A DNA stretch of 64,000 nucleotides from Methanomassiliicoccaceae archaeon UBA71. Lineage in GTDB: Archaea; Thermoplasmatota; Thermoplasmata; Methanomassiliicoccales; Methanomethylophilaceae. The notes beneath the pieces were generated by a model, which was not told the DNA's origin, ran no database searches, and saw only the letters and a list, made by a program, of their open reading frames with translations. Shown piece after piece: positions 17,141 through 26,295 of this stretch; position 1 is the first letter of the stretch; every line of letters starts with the position of its first letter. The translations under genes and the position numbers were made by a program. The stretch lies in contig DARO01000005.1 of the NCBI GenBank assembly GCA_002504405.1, forward strand, positions 124,001 to 188,000, written 5' to 3'.

Positions 17141-18292
17141 ATGCCGAGGGACTACTACGAGATCCTGGGGGTGGAGAAGTCCGCCTCCCCGGAGGAGATC
17201 AAGAAGGCCTACCGCGGCCTGGCAAAGAAGTATCACCCCGACGTCTCCACCGAGCCGAAGGAGGTCGCCGAGGCGAAGTTCAAGGAGATCTCCGAGGCCT
17301 ACGAGGTGCTGTCGGACCCCGACAAGAGGAAGCTGTACGACCAGTACGGCCACGACGGGGTCAAGCAGCAGTTCGGAAAGGACGGGTTCACCTGGGACGA
17401 CTTCACGAGGGCGGACGACATCAGCGACATCTTCGGGGACATCTTCGGAAGCATGTTCGGCGGAGGGCGCCGCAGGTCCAGGAACTCCCCTGCCCAGGGG
17501 GAGTCCCTGAGGTACGACCTGGAGATCACACTGAAGGAGGTCCTCGAAGGCAAGAAGGTGAACCTGGACATACCCCATTCCGTGCTGTGCGATCCCTGCA
17601 AGGGGACCGGGGGCAAGGACGGCAACGTCACCACATGCAAGACATGCGGGGGCCAGGGCCAGGTCCAGTCCGTCCGCCAGAGCATGTTCGGCAACATGGT
17701 CACGGTGAGCGACTGTCCCGACTGCCGCGGAACCGGGCGCAGCTATACGGAGAAGTGCCCATACTGCCGCGGAACCGGGCGCGTCAACAAGGACGCCCAC
17801 ATATCCCTCAACATACCCAAGGGCATGGAGGAGGGCATGAGGCTCCGCGTCGCGGGAGAGGGCAACGCCGGGTACAACGGCGGGCCCGCCGGGGATCTGT
17901 TCGTCGTGATCCATGTCAAGGAGGACAAGGTGTTCGACCGCGACGGCTCCAACCTGTGGACGGGCGTCACCACGTCCTATCCCAAGCTCGTCCTCGGGGG
18001 CGAGGAGACGGTCACAGCAATCGACGGCGACAAAGTCGCGCTCAAGATACCCCCGGGAACAGCAGTGGGGACGGTGCTCAGGGTGCCTGGCAAGGGCCTT
18101 CCCAAGACCAACTCGTCCACCCGCGGGGATATGATGGTCAGGGTGTCCGTCAACGTCCCGAAGAAGGTCACCGAGGAGGAGAGGGAGCTCCTGATGAAGC
18201 TCGACGCCTCCGCAGGGTCCTCGAGGGGGAAGAAGAGCAAATCCAAGCTCCGTGACAAGATCCAGGAGACCATCGACGACCTGACGAACTGA
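17141..18292 (+). CDS. dnaJ: Chaperone protein DnaJ (Hsp40)
   Basis: This 383-residue protein is a full type I Hsp40. The J-domain has HPD at residues 32-34, followed by a Gly/Phe-rich region. The zinc region has four CxxCxGxG repeats (CDPCKGTG, CKTCGGQG, CPDCRGTG, CPYCRGTG), and the two C-terminal substrate-binding domains include a GDLFVVIHV motif. It stimulates DnaK ATPase. The start at 17141 is 12 bases after dnaK, with GGGTGA upstream, so it belongs to the grpE-dnaK-dnaJ operon. Confidence 0.98.
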   Translation: MPRDYYEILGVEKSASPEEIKKAYRGLAKKYHPDVSTEPKEVAEAKFKEISEAYEVLSDPDKRKLYDQYGHDGVKQQFGKDGFTWDDFTRADDISDIFGDIFGSMFGGGRRRSRNSPAQGESLRYDLEITLKEVLEGKKVNLDIPHSVLCDPCKGTGGKDGNVTTCKTCGGQGQVQSVRQSMFGNMVTVSDCPDCRGTGRSYTEKCPYCRGTGRVNKDAHISLNIPKGMEEGMRLRVAGEGNAGYNGGPAGDLFVVIHVKEDKVFDRDGSNLWTGVTTSYPKLVLGGEETVTAIDGDKVALKIPPGTAVGTVLRVPGKGLPKTNSSTRGDMMVRVSVNVPKKVTEEERELLMKLDASAGSSRGKKSKSKLRDKIQETIDDLTN

Positions 18293-18312
18293 AACTCTTG
18301 CTTAACAAAACA

Positions 18313-18332
18313 GCCGTGGGACATCCCACGGC
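18313..18332 (+). terminator. Terminator hairpin of the grpE-dnaK-dnaJ operon
   Basis: GCCGTGGG and CCCACGGC form a perfect 8-bp stem around an ACAT loop, 20 bases after the dnaJ stop, followed by ATTCTTTCTC. The next 133 bases up to the convergent gene ending at 18466 show no gene. Confidence 0.75.
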
Positions 18333-18465
18333 ATTCTTTCTCAATCCAAAATGGCATCATCGCCCGGATATGGCTTCATGCATGGTCGGATCCGTGAACG
18401 GCGTGTGCGGCATTTCAGTCTTAGCGATGGTCCACGGCATCCGGCGAGCCTGTCGGAGCGGGCGC

Positions 18466-19524
18466 TCATTCTCCTGCAGGGTGTGTTTCCGAACCCTGGG
18501 CTCCGCATGACCTCATCATCGGAACCCGGGAAACCTGTCCTGTCGATACCGCGGCCGAATCATCCTGGCCGGAGCTTCCATCGATCCTGTCCAGGAGGTC
18601 CATGTAGAACTGCTCCGTAGCGGCATCCGATTCCAGATTGAAAACGACCGTCTTCCCGGTCGTATGCACGACGATGCATGTCGGTGTGGACTTGTAGACG
18701 GCTAGTTTGTACTTCCCGAACTCATCGTTTTTGAAATTGCCGGTCAGGACCTTGCTGTTGCTGAGTCCCCCGACCCTCGTGCCGTAGTCCACATCATCTC
18801 TGAGCTCCACGGAAGTGATGTCGTCGTAATCCACCTCCTTGCTCATCAGCGTGGCATCGATGACCAGGGAGTCGTCCGTAAGGGAGGCGGATATGTGGCC
18901 TGCTCCCATGGCGGCTATCATCACCACGATCGCTATGACGATGGTTCCTATGACTATGCCCGCTATGATCTTCAGTCTTCTCCCATACGATGAGGATTCG
19001 GAGGGGGATGCCATGAACGGCCTGTCGGAAACGCCTGCATCTGTGAGTCTGCGGTAGATCTCTTCGGTGGCCTCCTCGCTGTCGAGGTTGAACGCCACAG
19101 TCCCTGGTTTCCCGGATCTCTGGGAGTACCTGAGGACCACCATGGGCTTTTTGTAGTCGCTGGCCGCCAATATGTAGGATCCCAGTGTCTTGCTGGCGAA
19201 GTCCCCTGAGGCGCGTTTGATTCCCCCGTATCCCCAGGTGCGCAACCCGATGTCGACCTTGTCAACCATCTCGACCGACAGTATGGACCTGACATCCAGG
19301 GAGAGGTCCACGAACGGGGCCTTGATCGACATGGCGGATTCCGAGAACTCTATTCTGGTCCCCTTGAATGTGAGGATTGGCAGGAATACCAGGACCATCG
19401 CGACAACGAGGATTATCCAGTAAAGGTACATGGGCATTTCCGTGTAAACCAGCAGGGCAGTATCGAGGGCTATGATCGCCATGGATATTGCCAGGAATAC
19501 GCACAACTTGCCCGAGTCCTTCAT
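18466..19524 (-). CDS. Membrane protein with duplicated bacterial PH-like domain
   Basis: I do not recognise a named family for this 352-residue protein. Two N-terminal membrane helices (about residues 8-52) precede a first beta-rich domain (about 55-160). A third helix (about 187-210) then leads into a second beta-rich domain (about 215-320). The two domains resemble each other: each ends in a strand with VAFNLDSEEATEEIYRRL or VVFNLESDAATEQFYMDL, and each has a KLAVY or YILAA strand. This pattern fits bacterial PH-like domains, which sit on the cytoplasmic membrane face. The C-terminal 30 residues are low-complexity and polar. It is convergent with dnaJ and lies next to tRNA-Ser. Confidence 0.6.
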   Translation of the reverse strand: MKDSGKLCVFLAISMAIIALDTALLVYTEMPMYLYWIILVVAMVLVFLPILTFKGTRIEFSESAMSIKAPFVDLSLDVRSILSVEMVDKVDIGLRTWGYGGIKRASGDFASKTLGSYILAASDYKKPMVVLRYSQRSGKPGTVAFNLDSEEATEEIYRRLTDAGVSDRPFMASPSESSSYGRRLKIIAGIVIGTIVIAIVVMIAAMGAGHISASLTDDSLVIDATLMSKEVDYDDITSVELRDDVDYGTRVGGLSNSKVLTGNFKNDEFGKYKLAVYKSTPTCIVVHTTGKTVVFNLESDAATEQFYMDLLDRIDGSSGQDDSAAVSTGQVSRVPMMRSCGAQGSETHPAGE

Positions 19525-19573
19525 GCGGGTGCATGGCGATGGGCGTATATCAATCTGGTTCGATGAAGAAGGA

Positions 19574-19658
19574 TGGCGCCGAGAGAGAGATTCGAACTCC
19601 CGAGGGTTGCCCCAGCGGTTTTCGAGACCGCCGCCATACCGGGCTTGGCTATCTCGGC
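19574..19658 (-). tRNA. tRNA-Ser (anticodon CGA)
   Basis: On the minus strand the acceptor GCCGAGA pairs with TCTCGGC, discriminator is G, and CCA is encoded (TGG at 19574-19576). The stem GCGGT/ACCGC encloses CTCGAAA, giving anticodon CGA for UCG. The long variable arm TGGGGCAACCCTCG is the class II feature expected for Ser. A TATA-like AGTATAAATA lies upstream near 19681-19692. Confidence 0.94.
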
Positions 19659-19743
19659 TTGAGATTCCCCACCCGCTTATCGTATTTATACTTGCCCGAG
19701 TGCAGGTTATTTAAGAACGACCATACATTGTCGGTCGATCAAC

Positions 19744-21069
19744 ATGTCAGACCTTGTTCCTGCGATCATGGCGGCTAAGAAGGCCTCCATCGAACTCTCG
19801 ACCCTGGGCACGGAAGCCAAGGACAGGGCTCTTTCTGCCATGGCGGAGGCTCTGGATGCAAATCGCTCGGAGATCCTGTCCGCGAACGCAGAGGATCTCT
19901 CCGCTGGCGAGGAGCTTGTGCGTTCCGGAGAAATATCCGAATCGATGTTCAAGCGCCTGAGGATCGACGATTCCAAGATCGACGGGATGATTGCGGGGAT
20001 AAGGGACGTGATGTCCTTGACCGATCCCGTAGGCGAGATCATGTCCGCACTCGACCTGGATGACGGCCTGACCCTGTATCAGATACGCTGCCCCATAGGC
20101 ATGCTCGGGGTCATCTTCGAATCCCGTCCGGACGTCGTGCCGCAGGTGATGTCCCTATGCCTGAAGTCGGGCAACGCGGTAGCATTCAAGGGCGGCAGGG
20201 AGGCAGCGAACTCCATACGCGTCCTGTTCAGGATACTCCGTGATGCCGTGTCATCCGCAGGCGTCCCGGAGGAGGCGTTCGTCCTGATGGAATCGAGGTC
20301 AGACATCGATTCGATCCTAGGACTGCATGATTACATTGACTTGCTGATCCCCCGCGGGTCCAACGAGTTCGTCAGATACATACAGGGACATACCAAGATC
20401 CCCGTCCTCGGTCACGCGGCGGGGATATGCCATGTGTATGTGGATGACGCCGCCGACCTCGACATGGCCTGCGACATAGCCTTGGATTCGAAGGTGCAGT
20501 ATCCTGCGGTATGCAATGCGGCGGAGACGCTGATCGTGAACTCTGCCGTGGCCGGTTCGTTCCTGCCCCGCATCGTCTCGCTCTACAGAGAGAACGGAGT
20601 GGAGGTCAGGGCGGACGAGGCCGCCAGGGTCATCGTTCCAGATGCCGTTCCGGCTACCGATGAGGACTGGGACACGGAGTACGGGGACCTGGTGATATCG
20701 ATTCATGTAGTCGGTTCCATGCACGAGGCCATAGGGTTCATCAACGCCCACGGGTCCCATCACACGGATGCGATAGTGACCAACGACAAGTCCCATGCGG
20801 CGGTGTTCGCTGGGATGGTGGACTCCGCGGACGTGTTCGTGAACGCATCCACGAGGTTCGCCGATGGATACCGCTATGGGAAGGGGGCGGAAGTCGGAAT
20901 CAGCACGAACAAGATCCACTCCCGCGGACCCGTTGGCATGGAGGGCCTCATGATTTACAAGTACGTCCTCGTCGGGAACGGACAGGTCGTGAAGGACTAC
21001 GTCGGCAAGGAATGCCGGCAGTTCAAGCACACCCCGTCGAGCATCCCCTACCCGTACGGAGGCGAGTGA
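19744..21069 (+). CDS. proA: Gamma-glutamyl phosphate reductase ProA
   Basis: ProA reduces glutamyl-5-phosphate to the semialdehyde in proline synthesis. The 441-residue protein is an aldehyde-dehydrogenase-fold enzyme with the motifs GMLGVIFESRPDVVPQ, KGGREA, RGSNEFV, and YPAVCNAAETLIV with the catalytic Cys. The C-terminal RGPVGMEGL is also family-specific. The ATG at 19744 is one base before proB's operon partner region, and proB follows after one base. An inverted CGACC...GGTCG flanking the predicted transcription start (19718-19737) might be an operator. ProA-ProB is patchy in archaea, and a ProC gene is not in the window. Confidence 0.96.
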   Translation: MSDLVPAIMAAKKASIELSTLGTEAKDRALSAMAEALDANRSEILSANAEDLSAGEELVRSGEISESMFKRLRIDDSKIDGMIAGIRDVMSLTDPVGEIMSALDLDDGLTLYQIRCPIGMLGVIFESRPDVVPQVMSLCLKSGNAVAFKGGREAANSIRVLFRILRDAVSSAGVPEEAFVLMESRSDIDSILGLHDYIDLLIPRGSNEFVRYIQGHTKIPVLGHAAGICHVYVDDAADLDMACDIALDSKVQYPAVCNAAETLIVNSAVAGSFLPRIVSLYRENGVEVRADEAARVIVPDAVPATDEDWDTEYGDLVISIHVVGSMHEAIGFINAHGSHHTDAIVTNDKSHAAVFAGMVDSADVFVNASTRFADGYRYGKGAEVGISTNKIHSRGPVGMEGLMIYKYVLVGNGQVVKDYVGKECRQFKHTPSSIPYPYGGE

Positions 21070-21070
21070 G

Positions 21071-22183
21071 ATGGCGTCCCGCAAGGAATCGCTGGGTGGC
21101 GTCTCGAGGGTTGTAGTCAAGATAGGCACATCGTCCATCATGCGCAGCAAATCCGCGATCTCCAGGGATTTCATGGATTCCGTTGCAGAGCAGGTGAGAC
21201 GTCTCAGAGACGAGGGAATGGAGGTCCTGATAGTGTCCTCTGGTGCTATCCCGATAGGGCTCAGGGCAATGGGCGTCAAGCCAAAGCCCCATGAGATCCC
21301 CATCCGCCAGGCGGCCGCGTCCGTCGGGCAGGGCATCCTGATGAGGGAATGGTCCGAGTGCTTCCAGAGGAACGGGATGAATGTCGGGCAGATCCTTTTG
21401 ACCATGGACACCTACTCGGACAGGGAGCAGGCGGTCAACATCAACAACACGATCGATTCGCTGCTGAAGAACGGCGTGGTGCCGATATTCAACGAGAACG
21501 ATGCCGTGTGCATCGCGGAGATAAAGTTCGGTGACAACGACACGCTGTCTGCGATAGTGGCCAGCAGGACCGATGCCGACCTCCTCATCATACTGTCCGA
21601 TGTGGCGGGCCTGTTCGACAGCGACCCCACATCCAATCCGGACGCCAAGCTCATCCCGGTCGTCGAGGACATAGGTTCGGTGATGCACATGGCGGGAGAC
21701 ACCGTCTCAGGCGTGGGGACCGGCGGGATGAAGACCAAGCTGGCCGCGGCGCGCATATGCCATGATGCGGGTTGCTCGATGATAATCGCTCACAGCAGGG
21801 AGGACCAGGTGATCTACCGTGCCGCTACAGGTGACGACATTGGCACCGTCTTCGTCACGGACACCGAGATCACGAAGAAGAGACGCTGGATAAAATCGGC
21901 ATACGCCGTAGGACGCATCATAGTCGACGAGGGTGCCCAGAGGGCGGTCCTGGACCACAGGTCGCTCCTGCCCGTCGGGATAAGGAACGTGGAGGGGCGC
22001 TTCCCGAGAGGGTCCGTGATAGAGATAGTCTGCAACGGCAACGTGATCGCCAAGGGGATAACGGACTACGATTCCAGGGACCTGGAGAAGATCGCCGGAA
22101 AGCACAGCCGCCAGATCGAGGAGATCCTCGGGTTCAAGATCCACGATGATGCGATAATCTCAGAGAACATCGCGGTTCTCTGA
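21071..22183 (+). CDS. proB: Glutamate 5-kinase ProB with PUA domain
   Basis: ProB phosphorylates glutamate, the first step of proline synthesis. The 370-residue protein has an amino-acid-kinase domain (about residues 10-265) with VVVKIGTSSI, VSSGAIPIGLRAMG, FNENDAV, FGDNDTLSAIVA and the GVGTGGMKTKLAAA loop. A PUA domain follows (about 285-360; SLLPVGIRNVEGRFPRGSVIEI). It follows proA after a single base and shares its transcript. A GC hairpin ends the operon. Feedback inhibition by proline is known for the family and cannot be judged here. Confidence 0.96.
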   Translation: MASRKESLGGVSRVVVKIGTSSIMRSKSAISRDFMDSVAEQVRRLRDEGMEVLIVSSGAIPIGLRAMGVKPKPHEIPIRQAAASVGQGILMREWSECFQRNGMNVGQILLTMDTYSDREQAVNINNTIDSLLKNGVVPIFNENDAVCIAEIKFGDNDTLSAIVASRTDADLLIILSDVAGLFDSDPTSNPDAKLIPVVEDIGSVMHMAGDTVSGVGTGGMKTKLAAARICHDAGCSMIIAHSREDQVIYRAATGDDIGTVFVTDTEITKKRRWIKSAYAVGRIIVDEGAQRAVLDHRSLLPVGIRNVEGRFPRGSVIEIVCNGNVIAKGITDYDSRDLEKIAGKHSRQIEEILGFKIHDDAIISENIAVL

Positions 22184-22197
22184 CAGGAAACAAAAGA

Positions 22198-22215
22198 CCG
22201 GGGGGTTTCCCCCGG
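22198..22215 (+). terminator. Hairpin after proAB (also faces the symporter gene)
   Basis: CCGGGGG and CCCCCGG pair around a short GTTT loop. It lies between the convergent proB and symporter genes, so it can end transcripts from both sides. Confidence 0.65.
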
Positions 22216-22224
22216 CAATGGTTT

Positions 22225-23649
22225 TCACTCCCACTCGGTTATTCCGGACGGATCGTCCAGGACGTCACGGTGGAATTCGGGCTCTTCGATTCCCGCTGCC
22301 TTCTGCTTCTTCCAGTCATCATAGGCCTGGAACGCGAACTTGCTGAGCAGGAATACGCACAGCATGTTGACGGCGCCCATCGCAGCCATGAACGTGTCGC
22401 AGATCAGCTCCATGAGGGCTGTTCCCGCAATGCACGAAAGGAATGCTACGACGATGATCAGCACACGGACCGCGAACACGGTCGACTTCTTGTCCGAGAT
22501 GAATCTGATGTTCGACTCGCTCATGGTGTAGTACCCGATGAGGCTGGTGAATGCGAATACCAGGAGGAACAGGGACACGATGATGGGTCCCGCTGAGCTG
22601 AACACGCTCTCTCCGAAGATGTACTGGACGAGGGGTGCCTTGTCATATCCGAGTCCGGCGATCGTGTTGTAGTCCGAGAAGGACAGGATGACGACGGCGG
22701 TGAACGAGCAGACTATGAGTGTGTCGACGAGGGTTCCGAAGGACTGGATCATACCCTGCTTGACGGGATGCTTCACGTCGGCCGTGGAGGCGATGTTGGC
22801 GATGGAACCGAGACCCGCCTCGTTGGAGAACACGCCGCGCTTCAGTCCGCTCATGATGACGGCACCCAGGAGACCTCCAGCTACCTGCTCGATTCCGAAT
22901 GCGTACTGGAATATCATGACGAAGGCGTTGACGATTCCCTGGTAGTTGCACAGGATGACGATGGCGCAGAAGATCAGCCAGAGGAGGGCCATGACGGGGA
23001 CGACCTTGGCGGAGAACTTTGCGATCCTCTTGACGCCACCGAAGATGATGGCGGCAGCCGCGATTGCGATGAGGGCCCCGAAGACAATCGTGTTGTTCTC
23101 GAAGACGAAAGCCTCAGCGAGAGCCGAGGCGGAGTTGGACGCCTGGACTCCCACGAATCCGATACCGAATGTTATGATGATGAGCGCGGCAAGAACGACG
23201 GCGAGAGCGCGGTTCTTGAGTCCCTTCTGAACGTAGTACGCGGGACCGCCGTGGAAGTGCCCATCGGATTTCTTCTCCTTGAAGAGCTGTGAGAGGGTGG
23301 ACTCCATGAAGCTGCTGGCGGATCCGATGATGGCGAAAATCCACATCCAGAACACAGCACCGGGACCGCCGGCGATGATCGCGCTTGCAACTCCAGCGAT
23401 GTTACCCACGCCCACACGGGCGCCCAATCCAATACAGAAAGCCTCGAACGAGGAAACAGTGTGTTTCGTATCGCCTTCCTTCACTCCGGAGAGGGCGAGT
23501 TTGGATGTCTCCTTAATCTTCAGGATCTGAAGGCCCTTCAGCCTGATCGTGAAGTACAGACCGAGACCAACAAGGAATACGAAGGCGATGTACCAAACGT
23601 AGGTGTTGATCGGCGTGAAGACATCGGTCAATGCCTGGTTAATATCCAT
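22225..23649 (-). CDS. Na+/alanine (amino acid) symporter, AGCS family
   Basis: This protein of about 474 residues with ten or more hydrophobic helices matches the AlsT/AGCS family, which imports alanine or glycine with Na+. Visible signatures are FCIGLGARVGVGNIAGVASAIIAGGPGA near residue 90 and MWIFAIIGSASSFMESTLSQLF just after it. A GTG at 23658 adds three residues, but GGGAGAG upstream is better placed for the ATG at 23649. The final residues are charged (EFHRDVLDDPSGITEWE). It is transcribed alone, between proB and tRNA-Val. Confidence 0.93.
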   Translation of the reverse strand: MDINQALTDVFTPINTYVWYIAFVFLVGLGLYFTIRLKGLQILKIKETSKLALSGVKEGDTKHTVSSFEAFCIGLGARVGVGNIAGVASAIIAGGPGAVFWMWIFAIIGSASSFMESTLSQLFKEKKSDGHFHGGPAYYVQKGLKNRALAVVLAALIIITFGIGFVGVQASNSASALAEAFVFENNTIVFGALIAIAAAAIIFGGVKRIAKFSAKVVPVMALLWLIFCAIVILCNYQGIVNAFVMIFQYAFGIEQVAGGLLGAVIMSGLKRGVFSNEAGLGSIANIASTADVKHPVKQGMIQSFGTLVDTLIVCSFTAVVILSFSDYNTIAGLGYDKAPLVQYIFGESVFSSAGPIIVSLFLLVFAFTSLIGYYTMSESNIRFISDKKSTVFAVRVLIIVVAFLSCIAGTALMELICDTFMAAMGAVNMLCVFLLSKFAFQAYDDWKKQKAAGIEEPEFHRDVLDDPSGITEWE

Positions 23650-23704
23650 ATAAATCACTCTCCCGCGAAACGGATGAACGCATCGCAGAAATTGAGAGAA
23701 AAGC

Positions 23705-23780
23705 TGGTGGGCCCGGCCGGATTTGAACCGGCGACCTCCGCCATGTCAAGGCGACGTCATAACCCCTAGACCACGAGCCC
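23705..23780 (-). tRNA. tRNA-Val (anticodon GAC)
   Basis: On the minus strand GGGCTCG pairs with CGGGCCC (one mismatch-like G-U position), discriminator is A, and CCA is encoded at 23705-23707. The anticodon loop TTGACAT gives GAC for GUC and GUU, with a CGCC/GGCG stem core. The T-loop is TTCAAAT. Confidence 0.93.
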
Positions 23781-23972
23781 AGCATAGCGCATGATATTCT
23801 TCTTGTTTTTATATCTTTTGGCTCATGCTTCGGACTGGATGCCGGCATACCGTCCGGAATCATCGATAGAAACGGGCTTTCCAGTGCGCGGCTTGCTGAA
23901 TCGTCGACGATCCTAGACTCATCTTTATTATGGGATGCCATACCCCGAGCCTGAACTTAGGAGGGAGATGCA

Positions 23973-24956
23973 ATGCTGACTCTTGGAATCGAGGGGACCG
24001 CGCACACGCTGGGCGTCGGGATCGTGGATGAGAACTGCAAGGTCCTGGCCAACGAACTGGACATGTTCCGTCCCAAGGAGGGCGGGCTCCACCCGAGGGA
24101 GGCCGCCAACCACCATTCGGACCTCGTCTCCAAGATCATGAAGGATGCCATGGACAAGGCCGGCGTCGGACCAAAGGACATCGACCTGATATCGTTCTCC
24201 ATGGGTCCCGGATTGGGCCCATGCCTGCGTGTCGCCGGCACCGCCGCCAGGGCGTTCTCCTGCGCCATGGGCATCCCCATAATGGGTGTGAACCACTGTG
24301 TCGCCCATGTGGAGATCGGAAGGGTGCAGTGCGGTTGTGACGATCCCGCCCTCCTCTATGCTTCCGGAGGCAACACCCAGGTCATAGCCTTCGCAGAGGG
24401 CCGCTACAGGATATTCGGGGAGACGCAGGACATCGGTGTGGGAAACATGCTGGACAAGCTCGGCAGGGAGCTCGGCATGGGCTTCTACGCCGGCCCCGTG
24501 TTCGAGAAGCTGGCCAAGGAGGGGGACAAGTACTACGAGCTCCCGTACTCAGTAAAGGGCATGGATGTCGCGTTCTCGGGCCTGATGACTGCGGCCGTCG
24601 CATTACAGAAGAAGGGTGTTCGCCTGGAGGACATCGCCCTGTCCGTTCAGGAGACGGCCTTCGCGATGCTGACCGAGGTAACCGAGAGGGCGATGGCCCA
24701 TATAGGGAAGGACGAGGTCCTCCTCGGGGGCGGTGTCGCCCAGAACAACAGGCTGAGGGACATGGTGGCTGAGATGGCCCATGCCCGCGGTGCAGAGATG
24801 TATGTGCCCGACCGCAGGTTCTGCATGGACAACGGCGCCATGATAGCGTGGCTCGGAAGCGAGATGTACAACTCGGGCGTGAGGATGGACGTCCTCGACA
24901 CGGCGGTCAATCAGAGGTTCAGGACGGACGAGGTGGAGGTCACCTGGCGGAGCTGA
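23973..24956 (+). CDS. kae1: Kae1 (tRNA t6A37 threonylcarbamoyltransferase catalytic subunit)
   Basis: Kae1 transfers threonylcarbamoyl to A37 of ANN-decoding tRNAs within the KEOPS complex. The 327-residue ASKHA-fold protein starts MLTLGIEGTAHTLGVGIV. Its metal-binding HxxxH (NHCVAHVEIG) has His at residues 108 and 112, and LYASGGNTQV, LLGGGVAQNNRL and the final ligand Asp in FCMDNGAMIAW are also present. Many euryarchaea fuse Kae1 to the Bud32 kinase; here the chain ends without any kinase domain. GGAGGGAG before the ATG is a strong ribosome-binding site. Its 3' end overlaps the convergent DHH gene by 17 bases. Confidence 0.97.
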   Translation: MLTLGIEGTAHTLGVGIVDENCKVLANELDMFRPKEGGLHPREAANHHSDLVSKIMKDAMDKAGVGPKDIDLISFSMGPGLGPCLRVAGTAARAFSCAMGIPIMGVNHCVAHVEIGRVQCGCDDPALLYASGGNTQVIAFAEGRYRIFGETQDIGVGNMLDKLGRELGMGFYAGPVFEKLAKEGDKYYELPYSVKGMDVAFSGLMTAAVALQKKGVRLEDIALSVQETAFAMLTEVTERAMAHIGKDEVLLGGGVAQNNRLRDMVAEMAHARGAEMYVPDRRFCMDNGAMIAWLGSEMYNSGVRMDVLDTAVNQRFRTDEVEVTWRS

Positions 24957-26295
24957 TCTGCTCCCCGACGATCCTGTCAAGATTCCTCAAAAACTCGTCC
25001 ACCTTGTCCAGCGGAACGGACCCTCCGGCCGCTATCCTGTGTCCGCCGCCCTGTCCGCCTACCGAAGCGCAGGCCTCCCTCATGGCGACGGCCAGGTCGA
25101 CACCTCTCTCGAGTTGGGAGAACATTCCCCTGGACGAGAGGTTCACCGGGTCGTTGGATTTGTTCATGCCTATGGTGGGCTTCCTATGGTCGGCAATGGA
25201 TTGCATGGCGATCCCGCAGAGCATGCCCGTGAATCCGGAGTCCGTGGAGTCGAACCATTGGATGTTCTCCATCTGGTTAAGGCCCCTGGTGTCCAGCTCG
25301 ACCATGCTCTCGACCACCAGCCTGGAGGATTCCTTGTTCTGCTCAGCACCCTCGTTGAGGCACCTCTCGTCCCCCATTCCGGCAGCTATGCCTATGCCGC
25401 CCATCCCGGAGCGACCGCAGTTGTTGAGGATCGCTGAGAGGTACTCGGCATCCATGCCCAGCCCCTTCAGGAAGTACCTGTCGCGGGCAATCTCCTCCAT
25501 GGACGACAGCTCCATCCCCTGCTGGGTAAGTTTCACGGCAATCAGTGATGACAGCCTCCTGAGCTCTTCCTCGTCCAGGTCCATGAAGGTCTTGCCGGGC
25601 TCCACCCCCGCATCATGCATCAGCTGCGCGACGCCCTCCACGTTGCCGCTAACCCCGCGTATGTAGGGGTCGGTGCATAGGAACAGCTCCGTCATGAGGT
25701 CCCCGGACGGGATGAGTGAGCCGGGCATCCTCTCGACGAATCCGCGCCTCTCCCCCTCTTCCAGGAGGTACGTGTTCAACCCTGACAGCCCGTTGATGTG
25801 CTGGCGGTCCCCGGCGATGCCGGCGAAGGCTATCTGCACGAGATCCCAGTTGTTCTCATCGAGCGTCACGGCGAAGAGCAGGCACATCGTCGCACCGCAT
25901 CCTGACACCATCCCGTCTATCCCGTACAGGTGAGGGTTGGCGTAGCACACGCGCTTCGCTTCGGATATGATCGTGTGGTGGTCCAGGACGACAACATCCT
26001 GGGTCATGGCGTCCAGCTGGTCGATGTAGGACGCGCCGAGGTCCGAGACTATTATGCAATCCGCCTTTGTGTTGCGGATGACCTCCATGTTGTAGTCGTT
26101 GAGGGTCGTGAACAGCGTGACCCTGAATTCCTTGTCGGCCCTCATAAGGGCCTTGGCCAATATGGCGGCCGAGGAGACCCCGTCCGCATCATAGTGGGAG
26201 TAGACCTGTATGAACTCATGGCCGCGGACTATGTCCGCGGCTGAAGAAAGTGTGGTAAGGAGTTTGGAAGGTACCTGGTCCTTCATGGGGCTCAC
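24940..26295 (-). CDS. DHH-family phosphoesterase, archaeal RecJ-like
   Basis: This 451-residue protein has the DHH-superfamily motifs: YSHYDADGVSSAAIL near residue 32 (motif I), IIVSDLGASY near 80, and VVVLDHHT near 98 (the DHH motif). The C-terminal DHHA1 domain carries GGQGGGHRIAAGG. Archaeal RecJ-like proteins of this kind include GAN-type single-strand nucleases associated with the replisome, and they commonly pair with ribosomal S15 as here. The GTG start at 26295 overlaps the S15 stop (GTGA); an ATG at 26286 is the alternative. Whether it is the nuclease or a nuclease-dead partner is not decided here, though the DHH residues are intact. Confidence 0.88.
   Translation of the reverse strand: MSPMKDQVPSKLLTTLSSAADIVRGHEFIQVYSHYDADGVSSAAILAKALMRADKEFRVTLFTTLNDYNMEVIRNTKADCIIVSDLGASYIDQLDAMTQDVVVLDHHTIISEAKRVCYANPHLYGIDGMVSGCGATMCLLFAVTLDENNWDLVQIAFAGIAGDRQHINGLSGLNTYLLEEGERRGFVERMPGSLIPSGDLMTELFLCTDPYIRGVSGNVEGVAQLMHDAGVEPGKTFMDLDEEELRRLSSLIAVKLTQQGMELSSMEEIARDRYFLKGLGMDAEYLSAILNNCGRSGMGGIGIAAGMGDERCLNEGAEQNKESSRLVVESMVELDTRGLNQMENIQWFDSTDSGFTGMLCGIAMQSIADHRKPTIGMNKSNDPVNLSSRGMFSQLERGVDLAVAMREACASVGGQGGGHRIAAGGSVPLDKVDEFLRNLDRIVGEQISSAR

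Noticed and set aside
15557..17914. A very long open frame antisense to dnaK-dnaJ
   Set aside because: GC-rich genes here have open antisense frames, with Leu/Asp/Gly-rich translations and no domains. Both sense genes are unmistakable.
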